Shown here piece after piece: positions 16,181 through 23,687 of a stretch of DNA of 64,000 nt; position 1 is the first letter of the stretch, and each line of letters starts with the position of its first letter. The position numbers and the translations under genes were made by a program. Under the pieces are notes generated by a model. That model searched no databases. It was not told where the DNA came from and was given only the letters and a program-made list of their open reading frames with translations. This DNA comes from Pseudomonas schmalbachii (GTDB lineage Bacteria > Pseudomonadota > Gammaproteobacteria > Pseudomonadales > Pseudomonadaceae). Location of the stretch: assembly GCF_017589465.1 (NCBI RefSeq), contig NZ_JAELYA010000002.1, positions 1 to 64,000 of the forward strand. The letters are read 5' to 3'.

Positions 16181-16681
16181 TTAGAGCAGGAAACCGAGTG
16201 CGCCGAGCGCATCGGTGGAGTTGATCAGGCGCACCACCTTCTGCTCCAGGCGGCCGACGCCGTTGCTGAAGCGGATGCGGTGGGTCAGGTCAGCCACGAA
16301 CGGGGTATGCACGCCGCGCTTGTAGGCATAGAGGATCTGCGCGGAGTTCACTTCCACCACGTCGCCGGCGGCTTCCACCAGGCGGAAGCGCGACACGCTG
16401 CGCACGGTCTTCGCCGCATCCACCGCCGACGGCGAATAGCCGGCGCTCAGGCGCTCGATGCGCAGGGCACGCATGCGCGCGTCGTCGTACGCGTAGTTGA
16501 GGCTGGCGGCGAAGTCGGTGGTGTCCGGATCGATCGGCACCACGTAGATGCCCTCCTCGCTCCACAGCGCGGACCACCCGGCGTAGTCCTTGCGGTCCAG
16601 CAGTTCGGCTTCGCGCCAGATGAATTCGATGGCCTGGGCCAGCGGGCCGGACAGGCCGTTCAGGGTGTCGAGAGTGCTCAT
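16181..16681 (-). CDS. iacD: Rieske dioxygenase small subunit
   Basis: The 166-residue beta subunit of an aromatic-ring-hydroxylating dioxygenase has the NTF2-like fold. Family motifs are visible (AIEFIWREAELLDRKDYAGWSALWSEEGIYVVP near the start, DDARMRALRIERL in the middle, RFRLVEA later). It has no catalytic metal. It supports the alpha subunit encoded just upstream; the ATGA at 16678-16681 joins the iacC stop and the iacD start, so translation is coupled and the subunits are probably made in equal amounts. Confidence 0.9.
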   Translation of the reverse strand: MSTLDTLNGLSGPLAQAIEFIWREAELLDRKDYAGWSALWSEEGIYVVPIDPDTTDFAASLNYAYDDARMRALRIERLSAGYSPSAVDAAKTVRSVSRFRLVEAAGDVVEVNSAQILYAYKRGVHTPFVADLTHRIRFSNGVGRLEQKVVRLINSTDALGALGFLL

Positions 16682-17946
16682 TGGCTCATCATCCTTTTCC
16701 ACATGTCGTAGGCCTCGCGCATGCCGCCTTCGTCGGTGGCGTGGGATACCTTGTCGCCGTTTTCCGCGATCACTTCGCGGTTGAGGCCGCGGTTGACCAG
16801 GATCGGTGCGTCGGGGCCGGCGTAGGAGCCGCGCTGCACGCGATCCCAGGCTTCGGCGTCGTCCGGGCTGCCGAAGCCGAACGGACCCTGGAAGTGTTCG
16901 TGGATACGCAGGCGCTCGCGGTTGGCGATCTCCGGGCCGCCGTCCATGCCGAGGGCGACATGGCGGATTTCCGTCTCGGTCACCGAGATCGGGCGCAGCA
17001 CGCGGAAGAACGACATCGACATGGCGACGTTGGGGAACAGGTTGAGGTTGAAGCCGGCGCCGTGCAGCGAACGCACGATGCGGCGGACCTGTGCAGGCTC
17101 CATGGTCTTCGACAGTTCCTCGGTGACGTGGGCGAAGCGTTCCTGCAGCTGCTCGGTGCCGTCGTCCTCATCCAGATCGACGTGCTCGGGGACCATCACC
17201 ATCACGCTGTGGCCGTTGCCGAGCGCGTGGGTCACCGCCTTCTCGTCGGTCATGAACGAGAGCATTTCCGAGGTCTCTTCATCCACCGAGCTCATCCACG
17301 ACTTGTGGACGATCGGGAAGTGGTAGCCGTCGGTGGTGTTTTCCAGCTGGATCTTCCAGTTGCCCTTGAAGGTGAACTTGTGTTCGCCCTGGGTCTTGAT
17401 CGGGTAGCCGGCGCCCTGCTTCATGAACAGGTCCATCCAGTGCTTCGCGCCGCCTAGGAAGTCTTCCAGCGGCTCGGCTTCGGCGTTGTAGGTGGCGAAG
17501 ATCATGCCGGCGTAGCTGCCGACGCGCAGGCTGGTCAGTGGCAGCTCGGACTTGTCGAGGATGTCCTCGTAGCCGTCCGGATACGGCAGTGCGCGCAGCT
17601 TGCCGTCGAGGCCATACGACCAGCTGTGGTACGGGCAGGTGAAGCCGGTGGCGTTGCCCTTGTGCTTCTCGCACACGGTGGCGCCACGGTGCCGGCAGCG
17701 GTTCTCCAGCACGTTGATGTTGTTCTTCTTGTCGCGCACCACGATCACCGGCCGACGGCCGATGGTGGCGGTCTTGAAGTCACCGGGATTGCGCACTTCG
17801 CTCTCGTGGGCGACCCACACCCAGGTGCGGTAGAAAATCTTCTCCAGCTCGACCTCGAACAGCGCGGGGTCGTTGTACAGCGAGACATCGACGCGGTCGT
17901 TCCGGACCAGTTCGTCGAGGCCGCCGGTTTTGGCGATCAGGCTCAT
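16678..17946 (-). CDS. iacC: Rieske dioxygenase large subunit of IAA degradation
   Basis: The 422-residue catalytic alpha subunit has a Rieske 2Fe-2S centre with ligands C84, H86, C104 and H107 (ENRCRHRGATV, FTCPYHSWSYG). The mononuclear iron site is within ENTTDGYHFPIVHKSW. Family knowledge: with IacD and IacF it converts the dioxindole-acetate intermediate to catechol. The start at 17946 follows AGGAG at proper spacing; a longer frame to 18054 would overlap the amidase gene. It lies 10 bases after iacH. Confidence 0.92.
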   Translation of the reverse strand: MSLIAKTGGLDELVRNDRVDVSLYNDPALFEVELEKIFYRTWVWVAHESEVRNPGDFKTATIGRRPVIVVRDKKNNINVLENRCRHRGATVCEKHKGNATGFTCPYHSWSYGLDGKLRALPYPDGYEDILDKSELPLTSLRVGSYAGMIFATYNAEAEPLEDFLGGAKHWMDLFMKQGAGYPIKTQGEHKFTFKGNWKIQLENTTDGYHFPIVHKSWMSSVDEETSEMLSFMTDEKAVTHALGNGHSVMVMVPEHVDLDEDDGTEQLQERFAHVTEELSKTMEPAQVRRIVRSLHGAGFNLNLFPNVAMSMSFFRVLRPISVTETEIRHVALGMDGGPEIANRERLRIHEHFQGPFGFGSPDDAEAWDRVQRGSYAGPDAPILVNRGLNREVIAENGDKVSHATDEGGMREAYDMWKRMMSQ

Positions 17947-17956
17947 GCGGTTCTCC

Positions 17957-19105
17957 TCAGGCCGTTTTCTTGTTGGCTGGTCGCTCGGCGGCCAGCGCTT
18001 GTTCCAGTTGCGCGCCGAAGGCGCAGACAAGTTCGTCGTGGCCCTTCCGGCCAACGATCTGCAGGCCGATCTTCAGCCCGCCACATTCCAGTTCCACCGG
18101 CACCGACAGCGCCGGGTACCCGCTGAGGTTGAAGGGCCGCACGAGGGCGGTCATGCCGGCTACGGTCTTGCTGCCGCCACGTGCTTCTCTGAGCAGTGGC
18201 GGCAGGCCCGGCAGAGTCGGCAACAGCAGGACTTCGTAGTCTTCCAGGGCGGCATCCACCGCCCGGCTGAAGCGCAGGCGCACGGCCTCCGCTTCGGCGA
18301 GTTCGGCGGCATCGGTGCGGCTGGCGGCGAGCAGGCGCTGCTCGACATCCGCGCCCAGCAGGCCCTTGCCGGTCAGCGCGCCAAGCGCCGCCCAGTTTTC
18401 GTGATTGATCACCGACAGGCCGGCGCTGAAGGCTTCGTCGAAGCCTTCCAGTCGCAAGCTGTCGCGCCGCCAGCCAGCACGATCGGCGGCAACGCCGATG
18501 CGCGACAGCAGGTTGGTTTCGGCCGCCACTTCAAGCAGCGCCACGCGCGCGCCGGCGCCGGGTGCCGCGACTTCACGGAAGTCCGGGCAGATCACCCGCA
18601 TCGCGGTGATCAGATGATCCATTCGCGCGGCGAAGGGGCCGACGCAATCCAGGCTGCTGGCAGCCGGATGCACGCCCACGCGACTGACGCGGCCGTAGGT
18701 CGGTTTCAGCCCGGCAATGCCGCAGCAGGCAGCCGGTACACGCACCGAGCCACCGGTGTCGGTGCCGAGGGCAATGTCGGCGAGGCCGGAGGCAACCGCC
18801 ACCGCCGAGCCGCTGGACGAACCGCCGGGTACGCGGTCCGGCGCCTGCGGGTTCTGCGGGGTGCCGGTCCAGTCGTTGATGCCGGTGACGCCGAAGGCCA
18901 GCTCGTGCAGGTTGGTCTTGCCGACGATGCGCCAGCCGGCGCCCAGCACTGCATCCACCACGTCGGCGTTGCGTTCTGCTGGAGCGCTGTCGGCCAGTGC
19001 GCGGCTGCCGCATTGGGTGCGGTGGCCGGCGATGTCGATGGTGTCCTTGACCGCGACGCGCAGGCCGTCGCCGCCAAGCTGGAATTCGCTGACGAATACG
19101 CTCAT
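17957..19105 (-). CDS. iacH: Amidase-signature enzyme of the iac cluster
   Basis: The 382-residue amidase-signature protein keeps the Ser-cisSer-Lys machinery: lysine in AVKDTIDIAG, the glycine-serine loop in PGGSSSGSAVAVASGLADIALGTDTGGSVRVPA. iac clusters carry such an amidase (IacH); it is not essential for IAA use in tested strains and may act on IAA amides or ring-opened by-products. The start at 19105 overlaps the iacI stop by ATGA (19102-19105). Confidence 0.88.
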   Translation of the reverse strand: MSVFVSEFQLGGDGLRVAVKDTIDIAGHRTQCGSRALADSAPAERNADVVDAVLGAGWRIVGKTNLHELAFGVTGINDWTGTPQNPQAPDRVPGGSSSGSAVAVASGLADIALGTDTGGSVRVPAACCGIAGLKPTYGRVSRVGVHPAASSLDCVGPFAARMDHLITAMRVICPDFREVAAPGAGARVALLEVAAETNLLSRIGVAADRAGWRRDSLRLEGFDEAFSAGLSVINHENWAALGALTGKGLLGADVEQRLLAASRTDAAELAEAEAVRLRFSRAVDAALEDYEVLLLPTLPGLPPLLREARGGSKTVAGMTALVRPFNLSGYPALSVPVELECGGLKIGLQIVGRKGHDELVCAFGAQLEQALAAERPANKKTA

Positions 19106-19617
19106 GCCGAAAGCACCTCGCGGGGTGCGCCCAGCGGCTGCTGGAACAGGCGCTGGGTACGGAAATGGCTGATCAGCCAGTTGCCGTCGATGCAGCGGAA
19201 GTCGATGTCCAGGCGGGTGCCGAACAGTTCGCTGCGCCCGTCGGCGTAGGTGGAAATCTGCTGCATGATCCACTGCCCGCGCGCGCCCTCGCCTTCCACG
19301 CGGATCATCTCGCTGGTCAGGTAGTGCAGGTTCAGGCTGAAGTGCGGCGACGGCGGCAGGTAGGCGGCGACGAAGGCCGCCACGGCTGCGCGGCCCTGGT
19401 GATGGCCGAAGGTCTGCGCGGTTTCACGGCCGATGCCTTCCCAGATGGCGTCCTCGCTGAACAGCGCAGTCAGCTCGGCAGTGATCTCAAGGGAAGGGCT
19501 CGCCGGAGCATTGCGCGGCACATCGCAGAGGTCCATGTAGCGCGCCATCAGGCGGCGCACCTGGCTCTCCCCTTCGAGCACAGCCAGGCGCTGTTGCAGG
19601 TTCGCGAGTTCGCTCAT
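19102..19617 (-). CDS. iacI: SnoaL/NTF2-like protein of the iac cluster
   Basis: The 171-residue protein has an N-terminal helix (ELANLQQRLAVLEGESQVRRLMARYMDLCD) and an NTF2-like core with GHHQGRAAVAAFVAAYLPPSPHFSLNLHYLTSE. IacI proteins are small members of the SnoaL-like group that have been proposed to take part in or speed the step between IacA and IacE. Coupled to iacH downstream and three bases after iacB upstream. Confidence 0.82.
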   Translation of the reverse strand: MSELANLQQRLAVLEGESQVRRLMARYMDLCDVPRNAPASPSLEITAELTALFSEDAIWEGIGRETAQTFGHHQGRAAVAAFVAAYLPPSPHFSLNLHYLTSEMIRVEGEGARGQWIMQQISTYADGRSELFGTRLDIDFRCIDGNWLISHFRTQRLFQQPLGAPREVLSA

Positions 19618-19620
19618 GGC

Positions 19621-19992
19621 TCAGGTCCGCGCGGCTTCGGGAATGGTCAGCGGACGGCCGATGCGTGCCTCGACCTTGGCGTACTTCCACAGGCTGTATT
19701 CGTTCACCGGGGTGGTGCGGAACAGGTTGCAGGCGTCGATCACGGTCTGGTGGCAGTCGACGTCGGCCATGATGTAGACGGTCCACGGCGAGGTGGTGGA
19801 GGCGCCGACCATCAGGCGGTCGTCGTCCAGCGCGCCGAGCACGGTGACGCCGGGCAGCGCGCCGAGCGAGCCCATCATCTGGCTGAAGCCCTTCCACACG
19901 GCGAGACCTTCGCCGGTGGGCAGGTCGAAGAAGTTCTGCGTGATGCCGATGCAGAACAGTACGCGCAAGGGTTCCTGGGTGGCTTGGGTCAT
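19621..19992 (-). CDS. iacB: Small conserved protein of the iac cluster
   Basis: The 123-residue protein resembles muconolactone-isomerase-like small ferredoxin-fold proteins (RVLFCIGITQNFFDLPTGEG, VDCHQTVIDACNLFRTTPVNEYSLWKYAKVEARIGRPL). It has neither signal peptide nor membrane segment. Its place between iacA and iacI is that of IacB, whose biochemical role is not established. Codon use is like its neighbours. Confidence 0.8.
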   Translation of the reverse strand: MTQATQEPLRVLFCIGITQNFFDLPTGEGLAVWKGFSQMMGSLGALPGVTVLGALDDDRLMVGASTTSPWTVYIMADVDCHQTVIDACNLFRTTPVNEYSLWKYAKVEARIGRPLTIPEAART

Positions 19993-20030
19993 GGTCGATC
20001 CTTAATCGCTGAACTGGGTGAATTCGTGGC

Positions 20031-21182
20031 TTACAGGTAGCCGGGAATCGGTGGCACGCCGAGGAACACCGCGCCGGCGCCGTCGTACATGCCGTCGCTG
20101 AGGAAGGCGTGCTGGGTGACCACCATGCTGTCGCGCAGGTAGCGCTGCAGCGGGTTGCCCAGGTAGATGGCTGCGGTGCCGGCAAGGCCGTAGGCGCGCT
20201 GCACGGCGGCGGCGCCGGCGCGGGATACGTGCACGGCGGCCAGGCGCAGCAGGCTGACCTGATCCGGGGTGACCGGGTTGCCGGCGAGGATGGATTTCCA
20301 GACTTCCCCGGTGGCGTCGTAGAAGAAGCTGCGCGCGGCGCGCAGATCGGCTTCCGCCTTCGCCACCTCGATGCGGACGTAGGCGCGGTCGGCCAGCTTC
20401 GGCGCACCGGTGATGCCGCCACCGGAGGCCATGCGGGTCACTTCGTCGAGCGCGGCGCGGCCGAGGCCGAGGTTGACCACGGCGAGCACCTGGGCGGCGT
20501 AGGCGATGGTCGGGTAGCGGTAGAGAGGCTCGTCGATGGTCGCTTCGCCGCCGCGGATGAAGGTCCAGCGATCCTCGACGAAGGCGCTATCGAGACGCAG
20601 GTCATGGCTGCCGGTGCCTTTCAGGCCAACCACGTCCCAGTTCTCGATGATTTCCACACGGTGCGCCGGCAGCAACGCGGTGCGCGGACGCCCACCGGGA
20701 CCGGCGGCGCCGATGCCGACACCGAGCACGTCGGCTCCCTTGCAGCCGCTGGCGAATTTCCAGGTGCCGGTGACCTTCCAACCACCTTCCACCGCCTCGG
20801 CGGGTTGCATCGGGAAGAGTCCGCCGGCGAACACCAGGTCGGGGCCCTTGGCATACAGCTCGGCCTGGCTTTCCTTCGGCAGCGCGGCGAGATAGGTGCT
20901 GGCGCTGCCGAAGCTGGCGACCCAGCCGGCGGAGCCGTCGGCTTCCGAGATGCGTTCGATCATGCGCAGGAATTCGGCCGGCGCCATGGCGTCGCCGCCG
21001 AAGCACTTCGGCGTGGCGGAGCGATAGATGCCGACCTGCTTGAAGCGCTCGATCATGTCGCGCGGTACGTGGGAGCGCAGGTCGAATTCCTGGCGGCGCC
21101 GACGCACTTCGTCGAGGACCTGCTCGAAGTCCGCGGCGGCTTCGCACGGCGCTTCTTGCGCGGCGACGGCTGGGTTCAGCAT
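20031..21182 (-). CDS. iacA: Indole-3-acetate monooxygenase, acyl-CoA-dehydrogenase-like
   Basis: This flavin-dependent monooxygenase is of the acyl-CoA-dehydrogenase/HsaA fold; it carries out the first attack on the IAA ring using reduced flavin from IacG. Visible are the N-terminal helical part (RRRQEFDLRSHVPRDMIERFKQVGIYR), the mid beta domain (VTGTWKFASGCKGADVLGVG) and C-terminal helices (AYGLAGTAAIYLGNPLQRYLRD). No CoA-type catalytic glutamate is needed. I prefer the ATG at 21182 (383 residues), because GGAG lies 9 bases before it and directly abuts the upstream ATG at 21191. First gene of the minus-strand iacABIHCDEF run. Confidence 0.88.
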   Translation of the reverse strand: MLNPAVAAQEAPCEAAADFEQVLDEVRRRRQEFDLRSHVPRDMIERFKQVGIYRSATPKCFGGDAMAPAEFLRMIERISEADGSAGWVASFGSASTYLAALPKESQAELYAKGPDLVFAGGLFPMQPAEAVEGGWKVTGTWKFASGCKGADVLGVGIGAAGPGGRPRTALLPAHRVEIIENWDVVGLKGTGSHDLRLDSAFVEDRWTFIRGGEATIDEPLYRYPTIAYAAQVLAVVNLGLGRAALDEVTRMASGGGITGAPKLADRAYVRIEVAKAEADLRAARSFFYDATGEVWKSILAGNPVTPDQVSLLRLAAVHVSRAGAAAVQRAYGLAGTAAIYLGNPLQRYLRDSMVVTQHAFLSDGMYDGAGAVFLGVPPIPGYL

Positions 21183-21288
21183 GGGCGTCATCTCCGTTGT
21201 TGTTCTTGGCCATGCCGCAATGGGCGGCGATTGGGGCCAGTGTATGGAGCGCAGCCGAAGCCCCTCTATTGGGGCGTGCAGCCCGGCA

Positions 21289-21307
21289 ACTAAGGGAATC
21301 CCCTAGT
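21289..21307. promoter_or_regulatory. Candidate operator between iacA and the sensor kinase gene
   Basis: The 19-base palindrome ACTAAGGGAATCCCCTAGT matches itself in 8 of 9 arm positions and lies in the 201-base divergent region. A CTAGTCATCTAG element in the other divergent region (about 13246-13257, between iacG and the response regulator gene) shares the CTAGTC half. It is a possible binding site of the FixJ-like regulator; not proven. Confidence 0.4.
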
Positions 21308-21383
21308 CCCGCACTGGTAAATTCCGAGCGTCGCCGGGCAGCCTCTCGGGTATAACGGGCAGGTACACCGCGAGAGCCACGAA

Positions 21384-22883
21384 ATGCAGCCCGCCGAGAA
21401 AGACTTCCAGCAACTGATCGAAGCCATGCCGCTGTGCATCCTCCTGCACGATGCGCAGACCAAGGAGATCCTCTGGGCCAATCGCGCGGCCCTGAAGGTG
21501 CTGGGTTTCACCCTGGAAGAGCTGATCCCGCTGAAGGCGCCGGACATGACCAAGCACGCGCCGAAGTACCGCCGCTCGGTCGGTCTGCGCTGGCTGGAAG
21601 GCGCGGCGCGCACCGGCCAGCGCGCCATCGAGTGGTGCTATCGCTCCAAGCAGGGCGAGGAAATCCTCGCGGAAGCGGTCGCCACCCTGGTGCATCTCGC
21701 CGAGCGCGACGTGCTGATGGTGCAGTTCCGCGACATCTCCCGCGAGGAACAGGTCAAGCGCGACTTGAGGCGCACCGAAAGCCGCCTGCGCGCCTTCATG
21801 CAGGACCTCGCCGAAGGCGTCGCGGTGCTCGGTCCCGAGGGCGATATCCGCTTCCTCAGCGAATCCGCCGCGCGCCTGCTGGAGGGCGATGAACACGTGC
21901 GGCTCGGCGAGAACTTCCTCGACTGGTGCGACGAGGAATCCCGCGATCGGCTGGCCCGGCGCCTGTCGATGGAACTGCCCGACCGCACGCCGTACAGCGT
22001 GCATTACCACCTGCAGCGGCGCGACGGCGAATGGCGCTGGCACCACGCGACCTGCCGCTACATCGAGATCGAGGACGATCTGGTCGGCCATCTACTGCTA
22101 TTCCGCGACGTGACCGAACAGGTACGCGCCGAGGAATCGCGTCGACAGAGCGAGCGCAAACTGGAATACCTCGCGCGCTACAACGCCATGGGCGAAATGG
22201 CCGTCGCCATCGCCCACGAACTGAGCCAACCACTGGCGGCGACACGCAACTTCATCGAAGGCACCGCGATTCGCCTCGGCCAGCAGGGCGAGATCGATCC
22301 CTCGGTGAGCTGGGGGCTGGACAGCGCAGTGCGGCAGATCGAACACGCCTCGGTGATCATCAAGAGCGTGCGCGAATACGTGGTGAAGCTGGAGCAGGCG
22401 GAACAGATCGTCGACCTCAACGAATTGCTGCAAGAGACGCGCTACTTCATCAGCCTCAAGGCGCAGGACGTCGGCGTTCGCCTGGAAGTGGACCCGGCCA
22501 GCGAGCCGCTGCCGGTCAGCTGCGAAAAAGTGCTGGTCGGCCAGGTGATCCTCAACCTGGCGTTCAATGCCATCGAAGAGATGACCGACCTGCCCGCCGA
22601 ACTCCGGCTGCTGCGCATCCACACCCGCGCGGTTGGAGATCGCGTGCAATTCTGCGTGGAAGACCGGGGCCGCGGCATCGATGCCGGCGCGCGGGAGAAG
22701 CTGTTCGACGGATTCTTCACGTCGAAAGTCAGCGGCAACGGGATTGGGCTGGCACTCTGCAAGAACATCATCGGCCGGCATCGTGGGGATATCTGGGCGG
22801 AGAATGTGGAGCCGGCCGGGGCGATGTTCTGTTTTTCGTTGCCGAGGGTTGGAGACGCAGCGATGACAGAGTCGAAAGACTAA
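21384..22883 (+). CDS. Cytosolic PAS-PAS histidine kinase, probable IAA sensor
   Basis: The 499-residue kinase has two PAS domains (about 5-120 and 135-250), a HisKA domain with H278 in AVAIAHELSQPLAATRNF, and a HATPase domain (NLAFNAIEEM, DRGRGID, FTSKVSGNGIGLALCKNI). There is no membrane segment, so it should sense an internal ligand such as IAA or a pathway intermediate, like FixL-class and TodS/StyS-like kinases in general. It is divergent from iacA, and the natural partner is the FixJ-like regulator at 13384, at the other end of the cluster. Confidence 0.87.
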   Translation: MQPAEKDFQQLIEAMPLCILLHDAQTKEILWANRAALKVLGFTLEELIPLKAPDMTKHAPKYRRSVGLRWLEGAARTGQRAIEWCYRSKQGEEILAEAVATLVHLAERDVLMVQFRDISREEQVKRDLRRTESRLRAFMQDLAEGVAVLGPEGDIRFLSESAARLLEGDEHVRLGENFLDWCDEESRDRLARRLSMELPDRTPYSVHYHLQRRDGEWRWHHATCRYIEIEDDLVGHLLLFRDVTEQVRAEESRRQSERKLEYLARYNAMGEMAVAIAHELSQPLAATRNFIEGTAIRLGQQGEIDPSVSWGLDSAVRQIEHASVIIKSVREYVVKLEQAEQIVDLNELLQETRYFISLKAQDVGVRLEVDPASEPLPVSCEKVLVGQVILNLAFNAIEEMTDLPAELRLLRIHTRAVGDRVQFCVEDRGRGIDAGAREKLFDGFFTSKVSGNGIGLALCKNIIGRHRGDIWAENVEPAGAMFCFSLPRVGDAAMTESKD

Positions 22884-22921
22884 CTGCCCCTCAATAGACG
22901 AGCCGTCGATTCCCCGCGCCT

Positions 22922-23182
22922 TTACCTCTCAGCATTTCCTTTGGGATTACTGGCAAGAAGACTGGCTCCACATGCCGTCTTCATGCCATGCAGAGCTACT
23001 GGAACTCCTCCCACATCAAGCAAAGCGCTGCCTTCGGCGATGGGAAACACCCCCAAACAAAGTGGGCAGACAACCTTGTGCCCAACACCCGCCATAGGCT
23101 TGCCATTGAGGTCGGTCTGACTGAATGCTTCGATCACGGTGCCACCGTGACTGGTGGAGTCGCCGAGGCGGATGATGTCCAT
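22922..23182 (-). CDS. PAAR-domain type VI spike tip protein, copy 2
   Basis: The 86-residue PAAR protein caps the VgrG spike. It has the family repeats MDIIRLGDSTSHGGTVIEAF and GVGHKVVCPLC, and cysteines/histidines for the tip metal. It differs from copy 1 (26536) by only three bases over 251, although neighbouring genes are strongly diverged. It is last in the T6SS run and has no attached toxin domain. Confidence 0.9.
   Translation of the reverse strand: MDIIRLGDSTSHGGTVIEAFSQTDLNGKPMAGVGHKVVCPLCLGVFPIAEGSALLDVGGVPVALHGMKTACGASLLASNPKGNAER
22932..23182. repeat. 251-bp direct repeat with 26546-26796 (PAAR gene)
   Basis: The two segments match at 248 of 251 positions by direct reading, and similarity stops abruptly at GCATTTCC on one side and at the start codon on the other. 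They are 3.6 kb apart in the same orientation, so recombination between them would delete the intervening genes. Confidence 0.9.
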
Positions 23183-23233
23183 GTGTCTACTCTCCTTCCA
23201 ACTCCACGCAGCAGTAGTTGTTGGCGCAAATCA

Positions 23234-23605
23234 TTACATTGCACTCCCCACCAGTACCTCCAGGGCAAAGGAATCCTGTTCGAGTCTGCTCCCGGGCTCA
23301 CTGCTGACAAGATAATCCTGCCAGGCGCGCTCCAGTTGGGCGCCATGAATGCGCCCTTCCGAAGCAACGAAGGCCGCAGCATCCTCGCGGGCATAAGCAT
23401 AATTCTTGAAGGCGAACATCCGCGGACGGGTATCACTCACGTAGGAGGACCCTATGCTGGTCAGCAAGGGCAGACCAAATGTGGCACCCAGGGTGACGTT
23501 GCAACTGATGTCCTGTAGGTCACTTGAGGGCTCGGCCCAACAAGGGTGAATAAACAATACGATCAAAAAGCAAAGTGCCTGGCCTGGAAGCCTTGTCCTT
23601 TCCAT
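23234..23605 (-). CDS. DUF2388-like periplasmic protein within the T6SS island
   Basis: The 123-residue protein has a signal peptide (LCFLIVLFIHPCWA, about residue 24) and a motif AREDAAAFVASEGRIHGAQLERA that strongly recalls the Pseudomonas DUF2388 family. That family is of unknown function and normally about 100 residues; this protein has extra C-terminal sequence. It lies between the tla3-like gene and the PAAR gene. An immunity or accessory role is conceivable but not shown. The ATG at 23605 was preferred to the adjacent TTG. Confidence 0.6.
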   Translation of the reverse strand: MERTRLPGQALCFLIVLFIHPCWAEPSSDLQDISCNVTLGATFGLPLLTSIGSSYVSDTRPRMFAFKNYAYAREDAAAFVASEGRIHGAQLERAWQDYLVSSEPGSRLEQDSFALEVLVGSAM

Positions 23606-23687
23606 CAATGGAGCATCCTTCTATCAATCGGTAACCAGAGTCAGCAAAACAACCAAGCAATACTCGGCATAAAGAGAACAAATCGAC

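Noticed and set aside
21191..21191. Start codon of iacA at 21191
   Set aside because: Its only Shine-Dalgarno-like sequence abuts it with no spacing; the ATG at 21182 has GGAG at nine bases. The difference is three residues and not decisive.
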